From Bacteriovorax sp037444575 (GTDB lineage: Bacteria > Bdellovibrionota > Bacteriovoracia > Bacteriovoracales > Bacteriovoracaceae): a stretch of 64,000 nucleotides of DNA. Below are positions 35,364-44,404 of this stretch, piece after piece. Both the position numbers and the translations under genes were made by a program. The notes beneath the pieces were generated by a model. The model worked only from the letters and a program-made list of their open reading frames with translations. It made no database searches and was not told where the DNA came from. The stretch spans positions 58,670 through 122,669 of the forward strand of contig JBBIME010000014.1 in NCBI GenBank assembly GCA_037444575.1, given 5' to 3'. Position 1 is the first letter of the stretch. The number at the start of each line of letters is the position of its first letter.

Positions 35364-36245
35364 ATGTCTATCATGATTGATAAAAATACACGTTTAATCA
35401 CTATTGGTATTACTGGTAAACAGGGAACATTCCACACTAAGGGCTCAGAGGCCTACGGGACAAAAGTTGTTGGTGGAGTGACTCCAGGTAAAGGCGGAAC
35501 AATTCATGAAGGATGGCCGGTTTTTAACACTGTTAGAGAAGCAGTAGAAAAAACACAAGCAAACGCAGCAATGGTTTTCGTTCCACCTCCGTTTGCAGCT
35601 GATGCGATCCTTGAATGTATTGATGCAAAAATTCCTCTTATTATTACAATCACTGAAGGGATTCCTATTTTAGATATGGTTAAGGTTAAAGGAGCGCTTT
35701 CAAGATCTCCTGAGTGCCGCTTAATTGGACCTAACTGTCCAGGTGTTATCACTCCAGGGCAATGTAAAATCGGAATTATGCCCGGGCATATCCACCTTCC
35801 AGGAAGAGTTGGGATCATTTCTCGCTCTGGAACTCTTACTTATGAAGCTGTAGGACAATTAACTGCTCGTGGTATCGGCCAATCAACTTGTGTTGGTATC
35901 GGTGGAGACCCAGTAAATGGAACAAACTTCATTGACGTTTTGGATATGTTCAATAAAGATCCAGACACAGATGCAGTTATCATGATCGGTGAAATCGGAG
36001 GCTCTGCTGAAACAGATGCAGCTAGATGGATCAAGAAGAACATGAAAAAGCCAGTTGTGGGATTTATCGCTGGAGCTGCTGCACCAAAAGGAAAGAGAAT
36101 GGGGCACGCTGGAGCGCTAATCTCTGGAGAAGACGATACAGCAGCTGCAAAATTCAAAATCCTTGAAGAGTGTGGTATTACTGTAGCGAAATCACCTGCA
36201 GATCTTGGATTAAAATTAGAAGAAGCACTAAAAACTAAAAAATAA
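35364..36245 (+). CDS. sucD: Succinyl-CoA synthetase alpha subunit
   Basis: This 293-residue CoA-binding subunit shows GITGKQGTFHT, GGVTPGKGG, IGPNCPGVITP and the phosphohistidine region GHAGALISG. It pairs with SucC. ndk follows after 24 bp, so sucC-sucD-ndk read as one operon ending at the terminator at 36697. Confidence 0.97.
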   Translation: MSIMIDKNTRLITIGITGKQGTFHTKGSEAYGTKVVGGVTPGKGGTIHEGWPVFNTVREAVEKTQANAAMVFVPPPFAADAILECIDAKIPLIITITEGIPILDMVKVKGALSRSPECRLIGPNCPGVITPGQCKIGIMPGHIHLPGRVGIISRSGTLTYEAVGQLTARGIGQSTCVGIGGDPVNGTNFIDVLDMFNKDPDTDAVIMIGEIGGSAETDAARWIKKNMKKPVVGFIAGAAAPKGKRMGHAGALISGEDDTAAAKFKILEECGITVAKSPADLGLKLEEALKTKK

Positions 36246-36269
36246 TTTTCTTAAAAGGAGAAAAATAAT

Positions 36270-36692
36270 ATGGAAAGAACATTTTCAATCATTAAACCAA
36301 ACGCAGTAGCAGACAACAACATCGGAAACATCGTAGCTCGTTTCGAAAAAGAAGGTCTAAGAATTGCGGCAATGAAACTTACTCATCTTTCAAAAGAAAA
36401 AGCAGAAGGTTTCTATATTGAGCACAAAGAAAGACCATTCTTTGGTTCTCTTGTTGGTTTCATGACTGAAGGACCAGTAGTTCTCATGGTTCTTGAAGGT
36501 GAAAACGCTGTAGAAAAAAATAGAAAGATCATGGGAGCAACTAACCCAGCTAACGCTGAGGAAGGAACTCTTAGAAAGCTATACGCTAAATCTATCGAAG
36601 CTAACGCTGTTCACGGATCTGACTCTCAAGCAGCTGCTGAGAGAGAGATCAATTACTTCTTTGATAAAAACGAAGTTCAAGCAAGATTCTAA
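36270..36692 (+). CDS. ndk: Nucleoside diphosphate kinase
   Basis: This 140-residue enzyme transfers the gamma-phosphate between nucleotides. It has TFSIIKPNAV at the start, MGATNPANA, and the catalytic histidine in NAVHGSDS. AAAAGGAGA precedes the ATG. Being next to sucCD is functionally sensible, since Ndk can use the nucleotide made by succinyl-CoA synthetase. A strong terminator follows. Confidence 0.97.
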   Translation: MERTFSIIKPNAVADNNIGNIVARFEKEGLRIAAMKLTHLSKEKAEGFYIEHKERPFFGSLVGFMTEGPVVLMVLEGENAVEKNRKIMGATNPANAEEGTLRKLYAKSIEANAVHGSDSQAAAEREINYFFDKNEVQARF

Positions 36693-36696
36693 TTAC

Positions 36697-36725
36697 AAAA
36701 GCTCCCTTCGGGGAGCTTTTTTTTT
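36697..36725 (+). terminator. Rho-independent terminator after ndk
   Basis: The stem GCTCCC/GGGAGC with a TTCG tetraloop is flanked by A and followed by nine T. The NUDIX start codon comes only 6 bp after it. Confidence 0.92.
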
Positions 36726-36730
36726 GCCTT

Positions 36731-37153
36731 ATGAAGTCTAAAATAAAAGTTCTCGCTTATATCACCCGCACAAAAAATTCTAAAAAAGAGGTTCTTGTTT
36801 TCACTCATCGGGATTTTCCAGAGGCGGGCCTTCAAGTCGTTGGGGGGACAGTTGACCCAGGTGAGGACCTAATTGGGGCACTCTTGCGCGAGATAAAAGA
36901 GGAAGCGGGACTTAAGTTTGCTCCTTCAGACATCAAAAAAAAGCTGGGAGAGACCTCTTATCAGAGGAGAGACATTCCAGAAATCAATCATCGGCATTAT
37001 TTCGAGATTCATACTTTAAACCTTCCAGATATATGGGCACACACTGTGCATTCAAGTGGGGCCGACAATGGGTTGGTCTTTGATTTTTTCTGGATGGAGA
37101 CCGCTCTTGCCAAGTCATCACTCACGGGACAAATGGGCGAGCTCTTACCCTAA
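36731..37153 (+). CDS. NUDIX hydrolase
   Basis: This 140-residue protein has a complete Nudix box, GGTVDPGEDLIGALLREIKEEAGL in the region about residues 38-61 (Gx5Ex7REUxEExGU). It would hydrolyse a nucleoside diphosphate linked to another moiety; the substrate is unknown. The ATG lies 5 bp after the ndk terminator T-run with no ribosome site, so expression may depend on read-through or a leaderless message. Confidence 0.88.
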   Translation: MKSKIKVLAYITRTKNSKKEVLVFTHRDFPEAGLQVVGGTVDPGEDLIGALLREIKEEAGLKFAPSDIKKKLGETSYQRRDIPEINHRHYFEIHTLNLPDIWAHTVHSSGADNGLVFDFFWMETALAKSSLTGQMGELLP

Positions 37154-37197
37154 AACCTGTGAAATTTAAGCTAGATATGTAGATATTACACGGTTCA

Positions 37198-37226
37198 TTG
37201 AGACTATGGCGACAATGCGTTATAGT
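37198..37226 (+). promoter_or_regulatory. Sigma-70-type promoter of carD
   Basis: TTGAGA is separated by exactly 17 bp from TATAGT. This is 4-5 of 6 matches at each box, and it lies 30 bp upstream of the carD start. Confidence 0.7.
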
Positions 37227-37256
37227 GAGACCGTAATAAGCTTTTTGGAGGTCTAA

Positions 37257-37730
37257 ATGTTTTCAGTCGGTGAATATGCAGTCTGTCCCGGACACGGTGT
37301 CGGCCAGATCTGTGACATTGAAGAAAGAGAAATGGGCTCTCAGAAGAAGACTTTTTATATCATCAGAATTTTAGCAAATGGTATGAAGGTAATGGTCCCT
37401 ACAGATAGCGAAACAGGTATCCGCGGTCTTGTTGGGGAAGAAGAAGTTGAAGAAGTTTATAAGCTTCTTACAGACCATGATGTGAAAGTAGATAATTCGA
37501 CTTGGAATAGAAGATATAGAGAGTATTCAGCAAAGATTAAGACAGGTTCAGTTGTGGAGATCGCAGAAGTTCTTCGCCAGTTGTTCCTTTTAAAAGAAAA
37601 GAAATCCCTAAGTTTTGGTGAAAAGAAAATGCTGGATCAGTGCCGCGAACTATTGGCCCAGGAATTTTCCCTTTCTAACAAAATCGATAAAAACTCAATC
37701 AACGAAAAAATTAACTCTTATTTTCAATAG
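37257..37730 (+). CDS. carD: CarD-family RNA-polymerase-binding regulator
   Basis: This 157-residue protein begins FSVGEYAVCPGHGVGQI, the conserved start of the CarD_CdnL RNA polymerase-interacting domain, followed by a helical C-terminal domain with a WNRRYREY segment. CarD/CdnL proteins stabilise open promoter complexes. The ribosome site GGAGGTCTAA lies at 37247-37256. An inverted repeat separates it from cysS. Confidence 0.92.
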   Translation: MFSVGEYAVCPGHGVGQICDIEEREMGSQKKTFYIIRILANGMKVMVPTDSETGIRGLVGEEEVEEVYKLLTDHDVKVDNSTWNRRYREYSAKIKTGSVVEIAEVLRQLFLLKEKKSLSFGEKKMLDQCRELLAQEFSLSNKIDKNSINEKINSYFQ

Positions 37731-37734
37731 GCCC

Positions 37735-37766
37735 TTGTGTTAGACTAGTTATCTCGTCTAACACAA
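37735..37766. repeat. 11-bp inverted repeat between carD and cysS
   Basis: TTGTGTTAGAC at 37735-37745 and its complement at 37756-37766 enclose 10 bp. There is no T-tract, so it may be an operator or a leader hairpin rather than a terminator. Confidence 0.7.
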
Positions 37767-37787
37767 AGACCTACTGGGAATAAGACA

Positions 37788-39239
37788 ATGGAAATCAAAC
37801 TTTTTAACAATCTCACTCGTCAAAAAGAAATCTTTAATCCTATCACTCCAAACGAAGTAAAATTTTATAGCTGTGGTCCAACGACTTATGATTTTCTTCA
37901 TGTCGGAAACGCTAGAGCATTGGTTGTTGGAGATCTTATTCATCGTGTGTTTAAAGCACTTGGGTACAAAGTAAATTTCGTCAGAAATTATACGGATGTC
38001 GATGATAAAATTATTGATCGCGCTAACGAAATGAAATCGGATGCGATTGAGTACGCTGCACGGTTTGTTCGCGAGTGTGAGCAAGATATGAAGTCACTTG
38101 GAATGATGCCTGCTACTCATACGCCAAAAGTCTCTGAGACGATGCCAGAGATTATCAGCATGATTGAAGACCTTATTAAAAATGGCTATGGCTACGTAGT
38201 TAATGGCGAAGTTCTTTATGATGTTCCAAAGTTTAAAGACTACGGAAAACTTTCTAAGGTTCAGCTTGAGTCACTTCAACACGGAATTCGCGTAGAAGTT
38301 GAAGGACATAAAAAACATCCTTCAGACTTTGTTCTTTGGAAACCTGCTAAGGCAGGTGAGCCCGCATGGGATTCTCCATGGGGAAAAGGTCGTCCAGGAT
38401 GGCATATTGAATGTTCGGCCATGTCGAAAAAATGGCTAGGGAAAACAATTGATCTTCACCACGGTGGAGTGGATCTTCAATTTCCTCACCATGAAAATGA
38501 AATCGCTCAGTCGGAAGCGGCCAATGGATGTAAATTCTGTAACAACTGGGTCCACAACGAATTTTTAAATTTTGGCTCAGAAAAAATGAGTAAGTCGCTT
38601 GGAAACGTAGTGACCATTAGAAAATTTGTTGAAACTTATTCAGGTGCTATTTTAAGGCACATTCTCCTCTCTGTTCATTACCGATCAAAACTAGATTGGA
38701 CAGAAGATTCAATCAGTAAGGCAATTGGAGAGATGGAGAGAATTCATGAGTTCACAGCGGCTCTCGAGCTACCGTTGACCGTTAGACCTCAGATTGAAGG
38801 TTTTGATTCTCAAGACATTGAAAATGTAAAAAAAGAACTTCAATCAATAAAAGAAGAATTGGCCAATGACTTCAATGTGCCTGGAGCACTTGGTGTATTT
38901 TTTGGAATGATAAAAGACTTTAATAGAATTTCAAAAGTTGGTCTTTCAAAAGAGTATGTCAGCGCTTTGAAGGATGCCGTCGAATTCATGAAGCTTTCCA
39001 CAGGTCTTGTTCACGACAATCCAAAGAATATTTTAGCTGAACTTAATCACGCAAGAAAAAATCTTTCTGGAACAAGTAATACAAGTGATGATGAAGTTGA
39101 AAAATTAATCGCAGAGAGAAAAGAGGCCAGAGCATCTAAAAATTGGGCGCGATCTGATGAAATCAGAAATCGCTTAAATGAACTCGGTGTCGTTGTTAAA
39201 GACAATCCAGATGGAACTGCAACTTGGAGTTATAAATAA
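37788..39239 (+). CDS. cysS: Cysteinyl-tRNA synthetase
   Basis: This 483-residue class I synthetase charges tRNA-Cys. It has the zinc/Cys-binding YSCGPTTYD, the HIGH-region variant HVGNARAL, WHIECSAMS, DLHHGGVDLQFPHHENE and the KMSKS motif in EKMSKSLGN, plus the C-terminal DALR-like helical domain. It is full length. The stop overlaps the next gene's start by one base (TAATG). Confidence 0.97.
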   Translation: MEIKLFNNLTRQKEIFNPITPNEVKFYSCGPTTYDFLHVGNARALVVGDLIHRVFKALGYKVNFVRNYTDVDDKIIDRANEMKSDAIEYAARFVRECEQDMKSLGMMPATHTPKVSETMPEIISMIEDLIKNGYGYVVNGEVLYDVPKFKDYGKLSKVQLESLQHGIRVEVEGHKKHPSDFVLWKPAKAGEPAWDSPWGKGRPGWHIECSAMSKKWLGKTIDLHHGGVDLQFPHHENEIAQSEAANGCKFCNNWVHNEFLNFGSEKMSKSLGNVVTIRKFVETYSGAILRHILLSVHYRSKLDWTEDSISKAIGEMERIHEFTAALELPLTVRPQIEGFDSQDIENVKKELQSIKEELANDFNVPGALGVFFGMIKDFNRISKVGLSKEYVSALKDAVEFMKLSTGLVHDNPKNILAELNHARKNLSGTSNTSDDEVEKLIAERKEARASKNWARSDEIRNRLNELGVVVKDNPDGTATWSYK

Positions 39240-40033
39240 TGTCTGAACAAAACAATGTCTTCACCGAAATGAATGGAAAATTTGATGGCAACGATCAGTT
39301 TCAAAAAGAGGGAGCTGATTACCATAATCCAGCTGCCTTTAAAGAATTAGTGAATGCCAGAAGATCAGTGAGAAAATTTACTGATGAAAAAATTCCAGAT
39401 CATATAGTTGAAGAATGTTTGGACATGGCCTTACTTGCTCCCAATTCGTCTAATTTGCAGACTTGGGAATTCTATCGAATTAAAACTGACTCATTAAAAA
39501 AAGATATCGCTTACGCTTGTTTTTCTCAGCCTGCTGCCACAACGGCTGCTGAATTAATTGTTTGTGTCGCTCGCCCTGGTTCATGGAGAGCTCACGCAAA
39601 ACAAATGCTAGAGACTTTTAAAACACTTCCAGTTGAAACACCAAAATCAGCAATTGATTACTACTCAAAGCTGGTTCCTTTTGTTTACACGGTAGGCTTT
39701 TTTAGTGTACTTGCTCCAGTAAAGTGGTTGTTTAGTACCGTCTACGGTCTCTTTAAAGTTTCTCCCAGAGAGCCAATCTCTAAATCTGATGTTGAAGCTT
39801 GGGCGATTAAATCATGTGCTCTTGGTTGCGAAAATTTAATGCTCGCTTTTAGATCTCACGGGTATGACACCTGTCCGATGGAAGGATACGATTCCTGCAG
39901 AGTAAAAAAGATTGTCGGATTAGAAAGAGGAGCTAAAGTTGTAATGATTGTTGGCGCTGGAAGAAGAGCAGACGGTGGACTTTATGGTCCTCGTATTCGT
40001 TTTCCAAAAGAGCAGTTTGTGAAAACTCTTTAA
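39239..40033 (+). CDS. Nitroreductase-family flavoprotein
   Basis: This 264-residue protein has the FMN-binding start VNARRSVRKFTDEKIP, LLAPNSSNLQTWEFY and the later SCALGCENLMLAF and VGAGRRADGG. Family members reduce nitro or other electron-poor compounds with NAD(P)H. A hydrophobic insert (residues about 150-175) is unusual and could associate with membrane. It is coupled to cysS by an overlapping stop/start. Confidence 0.85.
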   Translation: MSEQNNVFTEMNGKFDGNDQFQKEGADYHNPAAFKELVNARRSVRKFTDEKIPDHIVEECLDMALLAPNSSNLQTWEFYRIKTDSLKKDIAYACFSQPAATTAAELIVCVARPGSWRAHAKQMLETFKTLPVETPKSAIDYYSKLVPFVYTVGFFSVLAPVKWLFSTVYGLFKVSPREPISKSDVEAWAIKSCALGCENLMLAFRSHGYDTCPMEGYDSCRVKKIVGLERGAKVVMIVGAGRRADGGLYGPRIRFPKEQFVKTL

Positions 40034-40189
40034 ATTATAAAAAATTATTACAAATTTCTAGATTCAAAATTATAATTTTTGTAAATCGAATTTCATAAAT
40101 GAAAAATTGGTAGATATACACTCGTTATCAATTGAGCACTAAGTAATATATCTAATACTGTCCTTCATATTTTTATATTGGAGGATAAA

Positions 40190-40696
40190 TTGGAAGAAGT
40201 AAGTTTAGCACAAATTGAAAGCATGATTTATATTGTTAGAGGTCATAAAGTAATGCTTGATACTGACTTGGCGCTACTTTATGGCGTTGAAACAAGGTAT
40301 TTGAATAAAGCAGTAAAAAGAAATTCTCTACGCTTTCCTGAAGACTTTATGTTTCAATTATCAACTGTAGAATTCAAACAATTGCAAAAAATATGGAATG
40401 CAAATAATAAACATGGAGGACAACGTAAAGTTCCTAATGCTTTCACTGAAAATGGAGTTGCCATGCTTTCAAGTATTCTTAATTCCGAGAAAGCAATTCT
40501 AGTGAATATCTCGATTATAAGAATTTTTACAAAGCTTAGAAGTTTTCACCTTTTGGAAAAAAGCCTCAATGATAGATTCAATGATCTTGAATCAGGCACA
40601 AATAGAATATTTAAATACGTTTTTCAACGATTGGATGCCATAGAAGATATCATTGATACAAAATTACCATCACCCAAGAAAAAAATAGGATTATAA
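40190..40696 (+). CDS. ORF6N-domain DNA-binding protein
   Basis: This protein of about 168 residues has the ORF6N/KilA-N-like N-terminal domain: IYIVRGHKVMLDTDLALLYGVETR in part, then NSLRFPEDFMFQL and NAFTENGVAMLSSIL. These domains occur in phage and chromosomal proteins and may bind DNA. It starts with TTG, preceded by GGAGGA at 40180. Its AT-rich, isolated setting and a perfect hairpin just downstream suggest recent arrival. Confidence 0.85.
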   Translation: MEEVSLAQIESMIYIVRGHKVMLDTDLALLYGVETRYLNKAVKRNSLRFPEDFMFQLSTVEFKQLQKIWNANNKHGGQRKVPNAFTENGVAMLSSILNSEKAILVNISIIRIFTKLRSFHLLEKSLNDRFNDLESGTNRIFKYVFQRLDAIEDIIDTKLPSPKKKIGL

Positions 40697-40698
40697 GT

Positions 40699-40739
40699 TT
40701 ACAAACTTGATGTTCCTTTTTGGAACATCAAGTTTGTAA
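40699..40739. repeat. 18-bp perfect inverted repeat
   Basis: TTACAAACTTGATGTTCC (40699-40716) and its exact complement (40722-40739) are separated by TTTTT. It lies 2 bp after the ORF6N stop. Neither side has a T-tract, so a normal terminator is not obvious. Confidence 0.85.
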
Positions 40740-40772
40740 GTTGTTGAAAAGCTAGGCAGTTTTTATACGTCG

Positions 40773-41996
40773 TTAGATCAAAACTTCAGACGCAATTTCT
40801 CTTTCGTTGTAAGTTGATGCCATTGTATGCCCATAAGCTCCGGCATTATCAATGACAACTAGATCACCGGCATGAAGTATAGGCATTCTTCTTTTTGTTC
40901 CAAAGCAATCAGCTGTTTCACAAATTGGGCCCACTATATCAGTGGTAATGAGTGCATTTGATTTTGTTTCAGGCAGAACTTCATGGTGAGCTTCATAAAG
41001 AGCAGGACGAATGAGATCGTTCATTCCAGCATCGATGATTGTAAAATGGCAGCCATCACTATTTTTTGTTCTTACAACGCTAGAAACGAGCACCCCCATT
41101 TTTCCAACCAAGATTCTTCCCGGTTCAAAAACAATGCGTGGAGAGTGTTTAGTCTTTGAAAAATAGAACTGATGAAGGGCCTTTGCCACAACATCCATGT
41201 AATGATCAATTGTTGCTAGCTTACTTCTTTCTTTTTCCGTGTAATCAATTCCAAGACCGCCGCCGACATCTAAAAATTCAAGAGGGAGATCGATTTCTAG
41301 AGCGAGTTTTGAGAGCTCTTTTATGGCCGCTACAGTGGCCTTCATATCTGTGAGTTGAGAACCAATGTGAATTGAAATTCCAACTAAAGTTGTATTTGTC
41401 CAAAACTCATTGGCAGAGACCGCTTCTAAAATATCATCTTTTAGTAATCCAAATTTGTGGGTCTTGTTTCCTGTAGAGATATGTCTATGAGTTTTAGCAT
41501 TGACCTTTGGATTTAAACGAAAGGCAACGCGAGCAATGCGTTTTTCTTTTTTAGCGATCTGGTTAATCAGGTCTAACTCTTCAATCGACTCAACGTTAAA
41601 AGAATAAATTCCTTTCTTGCCACAATTAAGTGCATATTTGATTTCTTTTTCTGTCTTCGCAACTCCGGAGAAGACGATTTTGTCCGGACTGATTCCCGCT
41701 TTAATGGCCTTTTTTAATTCACCGACAGATACAACATCAGCTCCACTGCCTAAAGTCTTTAGTCTTTTTAAAATGTCCATATTGGCGTTTGCTTTAACGG
41801 CATAGCAGACTAAAGGATTTGGGATTTTATGCTTTTTTGCAGAACCAAAAAAAGTCTTATAGTAAAAATCTAATGTTTTTTTACTGTAAAGATAGAATGG
41901 AGTGGCATGCTTTTTAGCTATTTTTTCTAATAGAAGGCCATCAAAGGTAAGTTTATTCTTTTTGTATTGCAGAGGAGACGGGAGTATATTTTTCAT
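40773..41996 (-). CDS. lysA: Diaminopimelate decarboxylase
   Basis: This 407-residue PLP enzyme makes lysine from meso-diaminopimelate. It has the PLP lysine in VCYAVKANANMDIL, GADVVSVGEL, SIHIGSQLTD, FLDVGGGLGIDY, VFEPGRILVG, GPICETADCFG and GAYGHTMASTYN near the end. It is full length. Its start is only 26 bp from the divergent uvrB start. Confidence 0.96.
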   Translation of the reverse strand: MKNILPSPLQYKKNKLTFDGLLLEKIAKKHATPFYLYSKKTLDFYYKTFFGSAKKHKIPNPLVCYAVKANANMDILKRLKTLGSGADVVSVGELKKAIKAGISPDKIVFSGVAKTEKEIKYALNCGKKGIYSFNVESIEELDLINQIAKKEKRIARVAFRLNPKVNAKTHRHISTGNKTHKFGLLKDDILEAVSANEFWTNTTLVGISIHIGSQLTDMKATVAAIKELSKLALEIDLPLEFLDVGGGLGIDYTEKERSKLATIDHYMDVVAKALHQFYFSKTKHSPRIVFEPGRILVGKMGVLVSSVVRTKNSDGCHFTIIDAGMNDLIRPALYEAHHEVLPETKSNALITTDIVGPICETADCFGTKRRMPILHAGDLVVIDNAGAYGHTMASTYNEREIASEVLI

Positions 41997-42022
41997 TGGA
42001 TAATCGTAAACTTTAAAATTGT

Positions 42023-44038
42023 ATGAATAAAGTAAAATCTAGCAAAAAATCTGTCTTTAATCTAGTTAATCCCTTCCCCCCGGGAGGAGATCAGCCTAAG
42101 GCCATTGCTGAATTGGTTGAAGGATTTAATGAAGGGAAAAAAAGACAGACGCTATTAGGGGTTACCGGGTCTGGGAAAACGTTTACCATGGCCAATGTGA
42201 TTCAGGCGCTAGGTAAAAAAACTTTAGTAATGGCCCACAATAAAACTCTTGCGGCCCAATTGTATGCAGAGTTTAAAGAATTTTTCCCACACAACGCTGT
42301 TGAGTATTTCGTCTCTTATTACGATTACTATCAGCCAGAAGCTTATGTCGCTGGAACTGATACCTACATAGAAAAAGATTCAGCCGTTAATGATGAAATT
42401 GAAAAACTTCGCCATAGTGCTACCCGAAGTTTAATTGAGCGAGATGATGTCATTGTCGTTGCCTCAGTCTCATGCATTTATGGTATTGGGTCTAAAGAAG
42501 AGTATTCAGCGATGAAGGCGAGTGTAGAAGTCGGAGAGACCCTTGATCGCGATGATTTTTTAAAAACTCTCGTTGCCATTCAATATGAAAGAAACGATAT
42601 CGATTTTTCTCGCGGGTGTTTTCGAGTGAGAGGGGATATCGTCGAAGTTTTTCCATCTCACGAGGAAAGCAATGTCGTTCGCATTGAATTTTTTGGAGAC
42701 GAAGTGGATTCCATTTCTATCGTTGATCCCATTCGTGGAAAAATTTTAGAGAATTTAAAAAAAGAAACCATTTATCCTAAGTCTCACTATGTTGTAAGTC
42801 AGGAGCGAATGAAATCTGCTATTGCTGCTATTAAAATTGAATTACGGGATCGTATTGCTGAATTTATTAAGCAGGATAAACTTTTAGAGCGTCAAAGAAT
42901 TGAGCAGCGAACTCTTTATGACATTGAGATGATGGAAGAGCTTGGCTTTTGTTCTGGAATTGAAAATTATTCTCGTCACCTAACGGGAGCAAGTCCAGGT
43001 GATCCTCCTCCTACACTTATTGATTATTTTGATCGAAATTTTCTTATGATCATTGATGAGTCCCACATCACCGTGTCTCAAGTAGGAGGAATGTATCGAG
43101 GTGACAGAGCTAGAAAAGAAAATCTCGTTAATTATGGATTTAGACTTCCTTCTGCTCTAGATAACAGGCCATTAAAGTTCGATGAATTTGAAGCCCGTCA
43201 AGACTTAACGATGTATGTCTCGGCCACTCCTGGAGATTTTGAATTAGAACACACAAATGGTGAGTATGTTGAACAGATTATTCGTCCAACAGGACTTTTA
43301 GATCCTATCGTAGAAGTTCGCGATGCTACTACTCAAGTTGACGATATTTTAAAAGAGGCCAGAGCTGTTATAAAAAATGGTTTTCGCGTTCTTGTGACAA
43401 CTCTTACAAAAAAATTAGCGGAAGAACTGACAAAGTATTTTACGTCCAGTGGGATTAAGGTTCGTTATCTTCACTCTGATATTGATACACTTGAGAGAAT
43501 GGAAATTATCCGTGATTTAAGACTTGGTGAATTCGATGTTTTAGTAGGGATCAACCTTTTAAGAGAAGGGCTAGATATACCAGAAGTCTCTTTAGTTGGA
43601 ATTCTGGATGCCGACAAAGAAGGGTTTCTAAGATCAGAAAGATCATTAATTCAAACCATCGGTAGGGCCGCCAGAAATTCTGAAGGGAGAGTTATTCTCT
43701 ATGGATATAAAACGACGGCCAGTATGAATCGCGCAATTAGCGAGACAAACAGAAGAAGAAAGATTCAGGAAGAATTCAACAAGAAAAATGGCATCACTCC
43801 GATCACTATCAAAAAGAGCGTTAGTGGTGGAGTTATCGAAACTCTTCGTGGAGCTAAAAAGGGCAAAGGCGAAAAGAAAAAAGTTGAGCAAGAACATTTA
43901 TCTGCTGAAGCATTGGATAAACGTATAGATGAACTCAAGAAACTTATGAAAGAAGCTTCACGAGATTTGCGTTTTGAAGATGCTGCCAAAATTCGAGATG
44001 AGATTAAGTCTTTAAATGACCTCAGAATTTTAATTTAA
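42023..44038 (+). CDS. uvrB: Excinuclease ABC subunit B
   Basis: This 671-residue damage-recognition helicase of nucleotide excision repair shows PPGGDQPKAI, Walker A LLGVTGSGKTFT, the beta-hairpin YYDYYQPEAYV, DESH, the helicase motifs including DVLVGINLLREGLDIPEVS and QTIGRAARN, and a C-terminal UVR domain (RDLRFEDAAKIRDEI) that contacts UvrC. It is full length and normal. Confidence 0.97.
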   Translation: MNKVKSSKKSVFNLVNPFPPGGDQPKAIAELVEGFNEGKKRQTLLGVTGSGKTFTMANVIQALGKKTLVMAHNKTLAAQLYAEFKEFFPHNAVEYFVSYYDYYQPEAYVAGTDTYIEKDSAVNDEIEKLRHSATRSLIERDDVIVVASVSCIYGIGSKEEYSAMKASVEVGETLDRDDFLKTLVAIQYERNDIDFSRGCFRVRGDIVEVFPSHEESNVVRIEFFGDEVDSISIVDPIRGKILENLKKETIYPKSHYVVSQERMKSAIAAIKIELRDRIAEFIKQDKLLERQRIEQRTLYDIEMMEELGFCSGIENYSRHLTGASPGDPPPTLIDYFDRNFLMIIDESHITVSQVGGMYRGDRARKENLVNYGFRLPSALDNRPLKFDEFEARQDLTMYVSATPGDFELEHTNGEYVEQIIRPTGLLDPIVEVRDATTQVDDILKEARAVIKNGFRVLVTTLTKKLAEELTKYFTSSGIKVRYLHSDIDTLERMEIIRDLRLGEFDVLVGINLLREGLDIPEVSLVGILDADKEGFLRSERSLIQTIGRAARNSEGRVILYGYKTTASMNRAISETNRRRKIQEEFNKKNGITPITIKKSVSGGVIETLRGAKKGKGEKKKVEQEHLSAEALDKRIDELKKLMKEASRDLRFEDAAKIRDEIKSLNDLRILI

Positions 44039-44077
44039 ATATCCCAAAAATCCCCTGTCACATAATGTCTGTGAATG

Positions 44078-44096
44078 AATTTCATATCTTGAAATT
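44078..44096. promoter_or_regulatory. Inverted repeat beside the sigma-54 promoter
   Basis: AATTTCA and TGAAATT are separated by 5 bp and abut the -24 element. A second inverted pair, TCACA-N7-TGTGA, lies just upstream near 44058-44074. Either could bind a regulator. Confidence 0.4.
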
Positions 44097-44112
44097 TGGC
44101 ACAGGCATTGCT
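44097..44112 (+). promoter_or_regulatory. Consensus sigma-54 promoter
   Basis: TGGCACAGGCATTGCT matches TGGCACRNNNNTTGCW at every defined base. Transcription would start near 44124, about 40 bp before the 73-aa gene, which has its own AGGAGG ribosome site. Confidence 0.88.
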
Positions 44113-44164
44113 TTTGTATTCTGTATTTATCATCTTGTATGAGTGACTATGATTAGGAGGGGCG

Positions 44165-44386
44165 ATGAGAGGAAAATTACACAAAAGAAGAGTAAAACAA
44201 ACTTATCATCTTCAAACAGAAAATCATAAAGAAGTAGAAAGTCTCATCACGAATCGATCTGATGAAGATGGAAAGATAATTTTTTTAAATGAAAATGCTA
44301 CACCAAACTGGCTAATCGCAGAGCTCAATAATCGTTTTCGATGTGATAAAAATAGAGGCAGCAAATGCAGTAGTCTTCCAGCTTGA
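44165..44386 (+). CDS. Small basic protein heading a sigma-54 operon
   Basis: This 73-residue protein is basic at the N-terminus (MRGKLHKRRVKQ), has a central NENATPNWLIAELNNRF segment and two cysteines near the end. I recognise no family and see no signal peptide. TTAGGAGGGG precedes the ATG. It is followed after 18 bp by an ATP-grasp ligase. A role as the ligase's substrate or partner is possible but only inferred from the operon. Confidence 0.7.
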   Translation: MRGKLHKRRVKQTYHLQTENHKEVESLITNRSDEDGKIIFLNENATPNWLIAELNNRFRCDKNRGSKCSSLPA

Positions 44387-44404
44387 TTCCTTTGTGGAAA
44401 TTGC

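Noticed and set aside
37735..37766. T-box or normal terminator before cysS
   Set aside because: The stem lacks a T-tract and no T-box consensus is present; kept only as an inverted repeat.
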